DNA of 64,000 nucleotides from Pseudomonas viridiflava (GTDB lineage Bacteria; Pseudomonadota; Gammaproteobacteria; Pseudomonadales; Pseudomonadaceae). Shown piece by piece: positions 42,152 to 52,649 of the stretch. The notes beneath the pieces are model-generated. The model was not told the origin of the DNA, made no database searches, and saw only the letters and a list, made by a program, of their open reading frames with translations. Where the stretch lies: contig NZ_RBTP01000076.1 in NCBI RefSeq assembly GCF_003702045.1, positions 306,257 through 370,256 of the forward strand. The letters run 5' to 3'. Position 1 is the first letter of the stretch; each line of letters opens with the position of its first letter. Both the position numbers and the translations under genes were made by a program.

Positions 42152-43531
42152 GTGACTGCGCTGACACCACTCGATACCCTCTGGCTGACCGAAGCTGTGC
42201 GCCTGCGTGAACGCCAGGCGGGCACGCTGGAGGATCAGGAAGCCAACCGCCGTGCCCGCGCTGCCGAGGGCGACCTGACGACCCGAATTACCCATCGTGC
42301 TTTATGGCTGGCAGAACGCGACGGCATGATCGCGGCCCTGCACCACTGGAAACAGGGCGCGCGCCTGGCCCTGATCGCACTGGCCGTGCTGGCGGTACTC
42401 AGCGGCTCGGGACTGGCCTTCGCGGCAATGGGCGACGGACAGACACCGGTCAATGTGTTCTGGGCGCTGGGCAGCCTGCTGGGGCTGAACCTGATTCTGC
42501 TGGTCAGTTGGGGCTTGGGGCTGGTGTTCGCCGGACGCAATCCCTCCGGGCTTGGCCGCCTCTGGCTGTGGCTGAGCGAAAAGCTCGCCCGCGATGCCCA
42601 GGCCGCGCAACTGGCGCCGGCGCTGGTTCTGCTGCTGCAACGCAAATGCCTGAATCGCTGGGCGCTGGGTCTGGTGGTCAACAGCCTGTGGCTGATCGCG
42701 CTGATCAGTGCGCTGGTGGTGCTGTTGTTGCTGATGTCGACACGCCGGTATGGTTTTGTCTGGGAAACCACCATCCTGAGCAGCGACACCTTCGTCAGCC
42801 TGACGCAGACCCTGGGCACGATTCCGGCCTGGATCGGCTTCAGTGTGCCGGACGAGTCCATGATCCGTGCAAGCGGCAACGGCGCGCTGATTATCGAAAA
42901 CGCTCGCCAAGCCTGGGCAGCATGGCTGGTGGGTGTGCTGCTGGTGTATGGCATCCTGCCGCGTCTGACGCTGGCAGGGTTCTGCTTGTGGCGCTGGAAG
43001 CATGGCCGCGCTGCACTGCGCCTCGATCTTGAACAACCTGATTACCTGGAACTGCGCGAACGGTTGATGCCCAGCAGCGAACGCCTGGGCGTCAACGATG
43101 CTGAACCTGACTTGCTGCATCAGGTGCAGCGTGACGCAGGCACCGCTAAAAGCGAGGGCGCATTGCTGGTGGCCATCGAGCTGGACGATCAACAGGTCTG
43201 GCCGCCGCACCTGCCCGCAGGCATCGCCAACGCAGGGGTACTGGACAGCCGCGAGTCGCGACAAAAACTGCTGGAACAACTGACTCACTACCCGCCTGCC
43301 CGCTTGCTGATCGCCTGCGACCCACGACGCTCCCCGGACCGCGGCAGCCTTGCGCTGATCGCAGAACTGACGCGCTGCGCTGGCGCGACGCGCATCTGGC
43401 TGCTGCCTGCACCCGCCGGGCAAACGCTGGACCCTGAGCGCGTGGACGACTGGCACGTTGCGCTGGATCAATTGCAACTGCCGTGGGCCGACAGCCTGCC
43501 CATGAGTTGGCTGGAGACAGGCCATGAGTGA
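42152..43531 (+). CDS. DUF2868 membrane protein
   Basis: 459-residue inner-membrane protein with four or more helices (about 66–88, 100–122, 165–195 and 255–275), an Arg/Glu-rich N-terminus (TEAVRLRERQAG) and a C-terminal soluble part. It matches the DUF2868 family. The start is probably GTG 42152 (TALTPLDTLWL) after AGAG; TTG 42137 is an alternative. Its end overlaps the DUF3482 GTPase start by 8 bp, so the two are made together and likely form a complex. Function unknown. Confidence 0.82.
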   Translation: MTALTPLDTLWLTEAVRLRERQAGTLEDQEANRRARAAEGDLTTRITHRALWLAERDGMIAALHHWKQGARLALIALAVLAVLSGSGLAFAAMGDGQTPVNVFWALGSLLGLNLILLVSWGLGLVFAGRNPSGLGRLWLWLSEKLARDAQAAQLAPALVLLLQRKCLNRWALGLVVNSLWLIALISALVVLLLLMSTRRYGFVWETTILSSDTFVSLTQTLGTIPAWIGFSVPDESMIRASGNGALIIENARQAWAAWLVGVLLVYGILPRLTLAGFCLWRWKHGRAALRLDLEQPDYLELRERLMPSSERLGVNDAEPDLLHQVQRDAGTAKSEGALLVAIELDDQQVWPPHLPAGIANAGVLDSRESRQKLLEQLTHYPPARLLIACDPRRSPDRGSLALIAELTRCAGATRIWLLPAPAGQTLDPERVDDWHVALDQLQLPWADSLPMSWLETGHE

Positions 43532-44912
43532 TGCCCGCAAACCTGGCGCTATCAAGCTGGCCGTGGTTGGCCATACCAATGTGGGCAAGACCTCACTGCT
43601 GCGTACCCTTACCGGTGATGTGAGCTTCGGCGAAGTGTCTCACCGCCCCAGCACCACCCGCCACGTGGAAGGCGCACGCCTGTCGGTGGAAGGCCAGGCC
43701 ATCGTCGAGCTCTACGACACGCCCGGCCTGGAAGATGCCATCGCCCTGCTCGACTATCTGGAGCGTCTCGACCGTCCCGGCGAACGGCTGGATGGCCCGG
43801 CACGGCTGGCCCGCTTTCTGGAGGGCAGCGAGGCGCGACAACGCTTCGAGCAGGAAGCCAAGGTATTACGACAGTTGCTCGATTCGAATGCGGGCCTGTA
43901 TGTGATCGATGCACGCGAGCCAGTGCTGTCCAAATACCGCGACGAGCTGGCGGTACTGGCCAGTTGTGGCAAACCGCTGCTGCCGGTCCTTAACTTTGTG
44001 AGCGCACAGCAGCACCGCGAACCGGAGTGGCGCGAAGCGCTTTCGCGCCTCGGTCTGCATGCACTGGTGCGTTTCGACAGCGTTGCCCCACCCGAAGATG
44101 GCGGGCGGCGTCTGTACGAAAGTCTGGCGCTCATGCTCGAAAGCGCTCGTCCATCGCTGGAACGTTTGATTGGCGATCAGGAAAAACAGCGGCAGGCCAA
44201 ACGACACAGTGCGGCGCGCCTGATCGCTGAAATGCTGATCGACTGCGCAGCCTGTCGACGCAGTGTCGAAACCACGCCCGATCAGGAGAAACAGGCTATC
44301 GACGCGTTGCGTCAGGCGGTGCGGCAGCGTGAACAGCAGTGTGTCGAGGCACTGCTCAAGCTGCATGCGTTTCGTAAGGAAGACGTGACGGCCAGTGACC
44401 TGCCGCTCATGGATGGCCGCTGGGGCGATGACCTGTTCAATCCAGAGACGTTGAAGCTGATGGGCGTACGCGTCGGCGGAGGCGTGGCCGCAGGTGCCGC
44501 CGCCGGAGCAGGCGTGGATTTGATGGTCGGCGGCGTCACGCTGGGCGCTGCCGCGTTGGTGGGCGCGATCGCTGGCGGCGCCCTGTTGACCGCACGCAGC
44601 TACGGTGGCCGCTTGCTGGGCAAACTCAAGGGGCATCGGGAACTGACCGTCGACGACGCCGTGCTGCGCTTGCTCGCGCTGCGGCAAGGGCACCTGCTGC
44701 TGGCGCTGGGCGTCAGGGGCCACGCTGCCATGCAAAGCATCGAGCTGACCACACCGCAGGACACGACTTGGCGCAAAGGCAAACTGCCCGAACCGTTGTC
44801 ACGCTCACGTGCCCACCCGCAATGGTCATCGCTCAACCCGCACGCACGATTGAACCAGGCAGAACGGCATGAGGCGATTGACGGGTTGGCCGAGGTCATT
44901 TTGCGCGGGTGA
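43524..44912 (+). CDS. DUF3482-domain GTPase
   Basis: 462-residue GTPase. N-terminal G domain: G1 VGHTNVGKTSLLRTLT (residues 15–30), switch region RPSTTRHVEG, G3 LYDTPGLEDA and NFVSAQQH near the G4 position instead of a clear NKxD. The middle is helical (DUF3482). At about residues 313–355 a glycine-zipper run (GVRVGGGVAAGAAAGAGVD and VGAIAGGALL) suggests membrane insertion. The preceding DUF2868 membrane protein overlaps it. Reminiscent of stress-linked membrane-active GTPases, but no function is known. Confidence 0.85.
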   Translation: MSDARKPGAIKLAVVGHTNVGKTSLLRTLTGDVSFGEVSHRPSTTRHVEGARLSVEGQAIVELYDTPGLEDAIALLDYLERLDRPGERLDGPARLARFLEGSEARQRFEQEAKVLRQLLDSNAGLYVIDAREPVLSKYRDELAVLASCGKPLLPVLNFVSAQQHREPEWREALSRLGLHALVRFDSVAPPEDGGRRLYESLALMLESARPSLERLIGDQEKQRQAKRHSAARLIAEMLIDCAACRRSVETTPDQEKQAIDALRQAVRQREQQCVEALLKLHAFRKEDVTASDLPLMDGRWGDDLFNPETLKLMGVRVGGGVAAGAAAGAGVDLMVGGVTLGAAALVGAIAGGALLTARSYGGRLLGKLKGHRELTVDDAVLRLLALRQGHLLLALGVRGHAAMQSIELTTPQDTTWRKGKLPEPLSRSRAHPQWSSLNPHARLNQAERHEAIDGLAEVILRG

Positions 44913-44963
44913 GCCTTCGTCAGCGCTCGCGCCATGATCGAGTCTTATGAATGTCCCACAAAC

Positions 44964-44999
44964 AAAAACGCCCCCGGCCTTTCGACCGGGGGCGTTTTT
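44964..44999. terminator. Bidirectional intrinsic terminator, DUF3482/typA
   Basis: AAAAACGCCCCCGG / CCGGGGGCGTTTTT, a perfect 14-bp stem with an 8-base loop and T-runs on both strands, between two convergent genes. A very strong rho-independent terminator. Confidence 0.95.
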
Positions 45000-45018
45000 A
45001 TTCAGCGAGGGCTAAGTA

Positions 45019-46839
<1,821 letters not shown>

Positions 46840-46981
46840 TTGTGTATCTCGATCAGAGGATTCGGTCTGCTGACGGTTTAACGCCGGCGATTACAGTTAC
46901 TAGTCGGCAAAAGCCGTTACGGCTTGGCGACTGGTGTCGGGGGGCCGGTGACGCAAGCCACAGGCAAACAGCCCCGGGCAC

Positions 46982-48436
46982 TTAGCTCGGTCGATAAACG
47001 CGCACATTGGCATGCCCCTCACTGAGCAAATGGTGAGCATGCAGGCGACTCATGACGCCTTTGTCGCAATACAACAGGTACTGGCGCGTGTTATCCAGTT
47101 CCTTGAAACGGCTGTTCAGTGCATAGAACGGCAGCGTTTGTACTTCAATGCCCGGCACCTGTAACGGCTGGTCTTCCTGGGCATCCGGGTGACGGATGTC
47201 GATGACGACCTGACCGGCCAGTGCCTGGCTGACTTCTTCTATATCGACATTGCGGCTCAGATCGTCGATGACCCGATCAATCGAAACCAGCTTCGCGCGC
47301 TCGAGCGCCTGCTCGAGAATCGCCATGTCGAACTGTTTTTCTTCGTACTCAACGCGATTTCGCTTGGCGTTGGTCTTGGGGTTGACCGAAATCACCCCGC
47401 AATATTCAGGCATGTGGCGGGCGAAGTCGGCCGTACCGATTTCAGTCGCCTGATCCACAATGTCCTGCTTGTGGCTAGTCACTAGAGGCCGCAAGACCAG
47501 CTTGTCGGTCGCCGAGTCGATCAGCGACAGGTTGGGCAGCGTCTGGCTGGACACCTGTGAAATTGCCTCGCCGGTGACCAGCACATCGATTTCGAGACGG
47601 TCGGCCACGGATGAAGCAGCGCGTAACATCATACGCTTCAAAACTACACCCATATGACTGTTATCGACTTTCTGCAGAATTTCTCCGAGAACTTCCTCGA
47701 AAGGCACGCTCACGAACAGCACTCGCTGGGAGCTGCCGTACTTCTTCCAGATGAAATGAGCGACTTCCATCACGCCCAGTTCGTGGGCACGACCGCCCAG
47801 GTTGAAGAAGCAGAAATGCGCCATAAGCCCGCGGCGCATGATCTGATAAGCCGCAACGGTCGAATCGAAACCGCCTGACATCAAGACCAGCGTCTGCTCC
47901 AGCGCGCCAAGCGGATAACCGCCCAGGCCTTTATGCTGGTCATGCACAACAAACAACCGTTGGTCGCGAATTTCCATTCTGACCACCAGATCGGGCTTTT
48001 TCAGCTCGATTCCGGCCGCGCCGCACTGCTGGCGCAACTGGCTACCGACGTACTTCTCGACATCCATCGAGCTGAAATCGTGTCGCCCGGCGCGCTTGCA
48101 ACGCACCGCAAACATCTTGCCCGGCAACAGGTCGGCATAGTGCGCCTTGCACTTGGCAACGATGTCATCCATGTCGCCCAGCGGGTACTCGGCCACCTGT
48201 AAAAAGTTGGCGATGCCCGGCATGCAACTCAACCGCTCAGTGATGCCGTGCAGTACTTTGGGGTCGGTCAGCCGGGTCTCCACCTCAAGGTTGTCCCATA
48301 CGCCACCCACCACAATGTCCGCGTCCAGTTCCCGGAGCACGGTACGAATGTTCTTGCCCAGTTGCCGGATGAACTTCTTGCGAACCGGCGGGCTTTTGAT
48401 GGTGATTTCTGGGAAAACTTTAACGATTAGTTTCAT
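46982..48436 (-). CDS. thiI: tRNA 4-thiouridine synthase ThiI with rhodanese domain
   Basis: 484-residue enzyme that makes 4-thiouridine at tRNA position 8 and supports thiamine thiazole synthesis. N-terminal THUMP domain (about 60–165), PP-loop adenylation motif LVLMSGGFDSTVAAY (about 186–200) and a C-terminal rhodanese domain with its Cys in LLYCDKGVMS (about residue 457). Start ATG 48436. The window also holds thiS and thiG. Confidence 0.96.
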   Translation of the reverse strand: MKLIVKVFPEITIKSPPVRKKFIRQLGKNIRTVLRELDADIVVGGVWDNLEVETRLTDPKVLHGITERLSCMPGIANFLQVAEYPLGDMDDIVAKCKAHYADLLPGKMFAVRCKRAGRHDFSSMDVEKYVGSQLRQQCGAAGIELKKPDLVVRMEIRDQRLFVVHDQHKGLGGYPLGALEQTLVLMSGGFDSTVAAYQIMRRGLMAHFCFFNLGGRAHELGVMEVAHFIWKKYGSSQRVLFVSVPFEEVLGEILQKVDNSHMGVVLKRMMLRAASSVADRLEIDVLVTGEAISQVSSQTLPNLSLIDSATDKLVLRPLVTSHKQDIVDQATEIGTADFARHMPEYCGVISVNPKTNAKRNRVEYEEKQFDMAILEQALERAKLVSIDRVIDDLSRNVDIEEVSQALAGQVVIDIRHPDAQEDQPLQVPGIEVQTLPFYALNSRFKELDNTRQYLLYCDKGVMSRLHAHHLLSEGHANVRVYRPS

Positions 48437-48533
48437 GGAAACGGTGCGTGAGGTGCCGACCAAAAAAGGGGGGCGCGGATTATAGCGGAAATTGCTCAAG
48501 GTTTAACCAGTTATCGTACACGCAATCACCGGC

Positions 48534-48548
48534 GCACCAAAAAGGGTC
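48534..48548 (+). promoter_or_regulatory. NtrC-type binding site 1 upstream of glnA
   Basis: GCACCAAAAAGGGTC: a partial match to the GCACC-N5-GGTGC consensus, with one arm exact. Its centre is 31 bp (about three helical turns) from site 2, so two NtrC dimers would lie on the same face. Confidence 0.6.
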
Positions 48549-48564
48549 GCGCCGACATTTGGCA

Positions 48565-48579
48565 GCGCCATAAAGGTGC
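48565..48579 (+). promoter_or_regulatory. NtrC-type binding site 2 upstream of glnA
   Basis: GCGCCATAAAGGTGC: nine of ten arm bases match GCACC-N5-GGTGC. About 75 bp upstream of the -24 element, a normal enhancer distance. Confidence 0.7.
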
Positions 48580-48652
48580 GCATTTTTTCTCAAAAATCCC
48601 GTTTGACGCCCAGAGAGCCTCGGATTGAGGCAAAAAACCCAACTCGGGGCAC

Positions 48653-48668
48653 TGGCATGCAAATTGCT
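48653..48668 (+). promoter_or_regulatory. Sigma-54 promoter of glnA
   Basis: TGGCATGCAAATTGCT: GG and GC with the invariant 10-base spacing of -24/-12 promoters (consensus TGGCAC-N5-TTGC). Transcription would start near 48680, about 90 bp before glnA. Confidence 0.85.
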
Positions 48669-48770
48669 CCCTTGTGAGGCAGGTTGCCTTGGCAGAGTAT
48701 TCGCGCCGGCATCACCCAAATTTAAGGGGCCCAAAACTATAATGCGGTCCCTAGCCACCCGGAGGACACC

Positions 48771-50177
48771 ATGTCGAAGTCGGTTCAACTCATCAAAGAT
48801 CATGACATTAAGTGGATTGATCTGCGCTTCACGGACACCAAGGGCAAGCAGCAGCACGTCACGATGCCTGCGCGCGATGCGCTGGAAGACGACTTCTTTG
48901 AAGTCGGCAAAATGTTCGACGGTTCCTCCATTGCTGGCTGGAAAGGCATTGAAGCCTCCGACATGATCCTGCTGCCGGACGACGAAACGGCCGTTCTGGA
49001 TCCGTTCACCGAAGAGCCGACCCTGATCCTGGTCTGCGACATCATCGAACCGTCGACCATGCAAGGCTACGATCGCGACCCACGCGCCATCGCTCACCGT
49101 GCAGAGGAATACCTGAAGTCCACCGGTATCGGCGACACCGTATTCGTAGGCCCGGAGCCAGAATTCTTCGTATTCGACGAAGTGAAATTCAAGTCCGACA
49201 TCTCCGGTTCCATGTTCAAGATCTTCTCCGAACAGGCTTCCTGGATGACTGACGGCGACATCGACGGCGGCAACAAAGGCCACCGTCCGGGCGTCAAAGG
49301 CGGCTATTTCCCACTGCCACCGGTCGACCATGACCATGAAATCCGTACCGCAATGTGCAACGCCCTGGAAGAAATGGGCCAGGTCGTGGAAGTTCACCAC
49401 CACGAAGTGGCTACCGCTGGCCAGAACGAAATCGGCGTGAAGTTCAACACGCTGGTCAAGAAGGCTGACGAAGTTCAGACCCTGAAGTACTGCGTACACA
49501 ACGTTGCCGATGCCTACGGCCGCACCGCGACCTTCATGCCTAAGCCTCTGTATGGCGATAACGGTTCGGGTATGCACGTGCACATGTCCATCTCCAAAGA
49601 TGGCAAGAACACCTTCGCAGGCGAAGGCTATGCCGGCCTGTCCGACACGGCCCTGTTCTTCATCGGCGGTATCATCAAGCACGGTAAGGCACTGAACGGC
49701 TTCACCAACCCGTCGACCAACTCCTACAAGCGTCTGGTCCCAGGTTTCGAAGCTCCGGTCATGCTGGCCTACTCGGCGCGCAACCGTTCGGCGTCCATCC
49801 GCATTCCTTACGTCTCCAGCCCACGCGGCCGTCGTATCGAAGCACGCTTCCCGGACCCAGCGGCCAACCCGTACCTGGCGTTCGCTGCACTGTTGATGGC
49901 TGGCCTGGACGGCATCCAGAACAAGATCCACCCTGGCGACGCCGCTGACAAGAACCTCTACGACCTGCCACCTGAAGAGGCCAAAGAGATTCCACAAGTG
50001 TGTGGCAGCCTGAAAGAAGCCCTGGAAGAGCTGGACAAGGGCCGTGCGTTCCTGACCAAGGGCGGCGTATTCAGCGACGACTTCATCGATGCCTACATCG
50101 AGTTGAAAAGCGAAGAAGAAATCAAAGTACGCACCTTCGTACACCCACTGGAATACGAGCTGTACTACAGCTGCTGA
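48771..50177 (+). CDS. glnA: Glutamine synthetase type I
   Basis: Central ammonia-assimilating enzyme: glutamate + NH3 + ATP to glutamine. 468 residues, forming dodecamers. Signatures: MFDGSSIAGWKGIEASDM, VGPEPEFFVFDEV, the ATP-binding KPLYGDNGSGMHVHMS and NRSASIRIPY. The adenylylation tyrosine is in KNLYDLPPEE near residue 398, so the enzyme should be controlled by GlnE. GGAGG before the ATG. Promoter is sigma-54 with NtrC sites; a strong terminator follows. Confidence 0.98.
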   Translation: MSKSVQLIKDHDIKWIDLRFTDTKGKQQHVTMPARDALEDDFFEVGKMFDGSSIAGWKGIEASDMILLPDDETAVLDPFTEEPTLILVCDIIEPSTMQGYDRDPRAIAHRAEEYLKSTGIGDTVFVGPEPEFFVFDEVKFKSDISGSMFKIFSEQASWMTDGDIDGGNKGHRPGVKGGYFPLPPVDHDHEIRTAMCNALEEMGQVVEVHHHEVATAGQNEIGVKFNTLVKKADEVQTLKYCVHNVADAYGRTATFMPKPLYGDNGSGMHVHMSISKDGKNTFAGEGYAGLSDTALFFIGGIIKHGKALNGFTNPSTNSYKRLVPGFEAPVMLAYSARNRSASIRIPYVSSPRGRRIEARFPDPAANPYLAFAALLMAGLDGIQNKIHPGDAADKNLYDLPPEEAKEIPQVCGSLKEALEELDKGRAFLTKGGVFSDDFIDAYIELKSEEEIKVRTFVHPLEYELYYSC

Positions 50178-50220
50178 TCCAGCTGCGCCATCGTTGATGG
50201 CGCAACGGTGACGACGTCAT

Positions 50221-50248
50221 GAAAAGACCTCCTTCGGGAGGTCTTTTC
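50221..50248. terminator. Intrinsic terminator of glnA
   Basis: GAAAAGACCTCC / GGAGGTCTTTTC around a TTCG tetraloop, a perfect 12-bp stem, 43 bp after the glnA stop. Separates glnA from the downstream genes. Confidence 0.93.
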
Positions 50249-50363
50249 ATTTGCGCCGGATCGATTGTCGAACAATGCATGAATGTTTATTCACGCGCCG
50301 CCACTGGCCGTGAATCGCAAGCTGGCGTTAACTCTTCATCCTTTCCCCACTACGGAGCGCCCC

Positions 50364-50921
50364 ATGCGTCTGCTTCTCGCCAGTTCGTTACTGACCCTGA
50401 CCTGCCTGTCTTCAGGCTTTACCTTCGCCGCCGAGCAGAAACCGTCTGCGCTGGAACCGCTGTTACAGGCCATCACCGAACGTCTGACCATTGCCGATCA
50501 GGTGGCCTTGAGCAAGTGGGACAGTGGCAAGGCCGTCGAAGACCCGCCTCGTGAGCAACAGGTCATCAGTGCCGCTCAGGCCCGTGCAGCGGAGTTCAAG
50601 CTGAACCCGGATGATGTTCAACGCCTGTTCCGCGCCCAGATCGAAGCCAACAAACGTGTACAGAACGCCCTGCTCGAACAATGGCATGCGGCAGGCAAGG
50701 CACCGGACACGAAACGCCTGAGCCTGGTTGACGACATTCGCCCGAAGCTGGATCGCTTGCAGACTGAACTGCTGCGCGCTTACGCCGACTTCCAGCCGAT
50801 ACGTGACGCCAAAGACTGCCAGGCGTTGCTGAGCGCAGCGCTCAAGCGCCACCAGAGCGATGCCATTCACGACCAGGCCCTGGTGCTTGCCACCGCAGAT
50901 TTGTGCCCGGCACCACTGTAA
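50364..50921 (+). CDS. Secreted chorismate mutase, AroQ-gamma class
   Basis: 185-residue exported enzyme converting chorismate to prephenate. Signal peptide about residues 1–22 (ending SGFTFA). The rest is all-helical with the AroQ pattern (LLQAITERLTIADQVALSKW; DPPREQQVI; FRAQIEANKRVQNALLEQW). A C-terminal Cys pair (KDCQ, DLCP) suits a periplasmic disulfide, as in the AroQ-gamma group. Such enzymes occur in pathogens, with no clear housekeeping role. ATG 50364. Lies between glnA and ntrBC. Confidence 0.9.
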   Translation: MRLLLASSLLTLTCLSSGFTFAAEQKPSALEPLLQAITERLTIADQVALSKWDSGKAVEDPPREQQVISAAQARAAEFKLNPDDVQRLFRAQIEANKRVQNALLEQWHAAGKAPDTKRLSLVDDIRPKLDRLQTELLRAYADFQPIRDAKDCQALLSAALKRHQSDAIHDQALVLATADLCPAPL

Positions 50922-50989
50922 GACCAATGCACGACACGGGGCGAAGTGTTCTATGCTGGTGACCTTTGCCCTTTGCTGTCGAGAGCCTC

Positions 50990-51523
50990 ATGCGTCAAAG
51001 CCTCATCTGCCTGCTGCTATTGATCAGCCTGCCTGCCGTGGCGCAGATCTATAAGTACACCGATGCGAATGGCAACACGGCGTTCAGCAATGAGCCGCCC
51101 AATGGCGTGAAGACCGAAATCGTCGAACTGCCGCCGCTCAACAGCGTGGAATCCCGCCCTTCCAGGCCGGTCCTCAACAACGCGCCGTCAGCGGTCGAGC
51201 CTCAAACACAGACACAGCCTCAAAACGCTTACAGCACCCTGGAGCTCACCGACCTGCCCACCGATGAAGCGCTGCGTGCCAACAATGGCTCGTTCATCAT
51301 CGGCGTGAACATCCAGCCGCGCCTGCAAAAAGCCCATAGCCTGCAACTGCTGCTGGACGGCAACCTGTATGGCCAGACCACCAACCTGCCTCGGTTCCAG
51401 GTGATGAATATCGATCGCGGCGAACACAGCTTCGCGGTGGTGGTGAAGGATGGCGAGCGCATCATCCAGCAAAGCGAGACGATTACCCTGACCGTGCAAC
51501 GCGTTCATCTCGGCAAGCCTTGA
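50990..51523 (+). CDS. DUF4124 exported protein, copy 1
   Basis: 177-residue protein with a signal peptide (MRQSLICLLLLISLPAVAQ) and an N-terminal DUF4124 domain (IYKYTDANGNTAFSNEPP). A Pro/Gln/Ser-rich linker (about 55–90) follows, then a C-terminal beta-rich domain (IQPRLQKAHSLQLLLDGNLYGQTTN…NIDRGEHSFAVVVKDG). Function unknown. Start ATG 50990. Overlaps nothing but is 2 bp from its paralogue, so they are co-transcribed. Confidence 0.87.
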   Translation: MRQSLICLLLLISLPAVAQIYKYTDANGNTAFSNEPPNGVKTEIVELPPLNSVESRPSRPVLNNAPSAVEPQTQTQPQNAYSTLELTDLPTDEALRANNGSFIIGVNIQPRLQKAHSLQLLLDGNLYGQTTNLPRFQVMNIDRGEHSFAVVVKDGERIIQQSETITLTVQRVHLGKP

Positions 51524-51525
51524 AG

Positions 51526-52149
51526 ATGCGTAGCCTGCTGCTGGTAGTGTTTTTACTGTACACAGTGCCCGCGCTGGCAGACGTCTACACCTATATAGAC
51601 GCCAACGGAAATCGGGTTTTCACCGACCAGCCACGCAAGAATGCCAAGCGTGTCGACATCCCGCCGAGCAACAACATGACGGGGACGCCGCCGACCCGGA
51701 CCTTGAAGGCCAATCCTGCGCAGACGCCGAGCGCGCCGCCCGTGATGTTTCACTATCAGTTATTGCGCGTCCTCGTGCCCGAGCCGGATGCAGCCATCAG
51801 CAGCCCGAGCGGTGACCTGATTGTGACGGTGACCAGCGACCCGGTGCTGCAGCCCGGTCACCGTTATCGGCTGCTGCTGGATGGGATCGCGGTCGGCCAG
51901 CCGGGACGCAGCCCGGTGTTCCCGCTCAGCAACCTGGACAGGGGCACGCATCAGATCTCGGTCGAGATATTCGATCTAATGGGACGGGTGCTGGAAAAGA
52001 CGCCCAACCAACCCTTTCACCTGCAGCGCATTTCTTTGGCCCAGAAGCGCGCGGTCAATCCCTGCAAGGCCGAGGAATACGGCGTTCGCCCGGAGTGTCC
52101 ACTCAAGGACAAGCCCGAACCGGAAAGCAGCATCCTGCCGTTCCTCTGA
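51526..52149 (+). CDS. DUF4124 exported protein, copy 2
   Basis: 207-residue paralogue of the preceding gene. Signal peptide MRSLLLVVFLLYTVPALA, DUF4124 domain DVYTYIDANGNRVFTDQP, and the same C-terminal module (LQPGHRYRLLLDGIAVGQPGRSP…NLDRGTHQISVEIFD), plus a Cys-containing tail (NPCKAEEYGVRPECPL). Tandem duplication with divergence. ATG 51526. It ends the chorismate mutase–DUF4124 group, before a REPIN and the ntrBC control region. Confidence 0.87.
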   Translation: MRSLLLVVFLLYTVPALADVYTYIDANGNRVFTDQPRKNAKRVDIPPSNNMTGTPPTRTLKANPAQTPSAPPVMFHYQLLRVLVPEPDAAISSPSGDLIVTVTSDPVLQPGHRYRLLLDGIAVGQPGRSPVFPLSNLDRGTHQISVEIFDLMGRVLEKTPNQPFHLQRISLAQKRAVNPCKAEEYGVRPECPLKDKPEPESSILPFL

Positions 52150-52217
52150 AGCGATCCTCCACGCAAGAAACCTCCCCACGTTTTCGATCAGCGCTGTCGC
52201 GCAGCAATCACCGGGCC

Positions 52218-52306
52218 GTGGGAGCGGACCTGTCCGCGAATGCTGCATTTCAGCCTCCGAACCTTCAGGGGCTGCAACACCCCTTCGCGGACAAGTCTGC
52301 TCCCAC
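52218..52306. repeat. REPIN, GTGGGAGCGGAC class
   Basis: Left copy GTGGGAGCGGACCTGTCCGC plus GAA (52218–52240), right inverted copy TTCGCGGACAAGTCTGCTCC plus CAC (52284–52306). About 43 bp between. It lies after the DUF4124 genes. Confidence 0.9.
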
Positions 52307-52463
52307 AAAATCATGTTTCCTCAGTAGTTTATGCGTTGTTTGACAAGAGGCTGCCCACGAACTAACTGCGCATACGATTTCTAAGGACTGCTACGCAGCC
52401 CATCGCTGCCGTCGTAACCTCCGTGAGCTTCTACGTCCTCTAGGCAGAAGCAGATTTGTCTAG

Positions 52464-52478
52464 GCACCTTTTTGGTGC
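52464..52478 (+). promoter_or_regulatory. Perfect NtrC-type operator upstream of ntrB
   Basis: GCACCTTTTTGGTGC: exact GCACC-N5-GGTGC palindrome, flanked to GGCACC…GGTGCG. About 130 bp upstream of the -24-like element. Suggests autoregulation of ntrBC by NtrC. Confidence 0.85.
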
Positions 52479-52606
52479 GCATATCGAACATCCACGCAAC
52501 AATACAGCCCACTTTGGTTCAGAAATCACCCTCGGGTAGCGCCGTATGCGGGCACAGGTACAAAAAAAGCGCCTGTTTTGCGATTAAAGCGCTTCTTTTC
52601 GGAGCC

Positions 52607-52623
52607 TTGGTTTGGTTTTTGCA
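52607..52623 (+). promoter_or_regulatory. Candidate sigma-54 promoter of ntrBC
   Basis: TTGGTTTGGTTTTTGCA: GG and GC at 10-base spacing, with TTGCA at -12. The CAC after GG is missing, so it is weaker than the glnA promoter. 118 bp upstream of the ntrB start. Confidence 0.55.
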
Positions 52624-52649
52624 ACTTCTCGGACACAGCACCCCGTCAT

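Larger units (their letters stand above)
48437..48770. other. 334-bp divergent control region thiI/glnA
   Basis: Region between thiI and glnA. It contains two NtrC-like sites and a sigma-54 promoter for glnA (listed separately), a TATAAT at 48738–48743 close to the glnA start, and presumably the thiI promoter near 48440–48500. No small gene is supported. Confidence 0.7.

Noticed and set aside
48480..50144. 554-codon open frame antisense to glnA
   Set aside because: glnA is certain. The antisense product has no recognisable domain.
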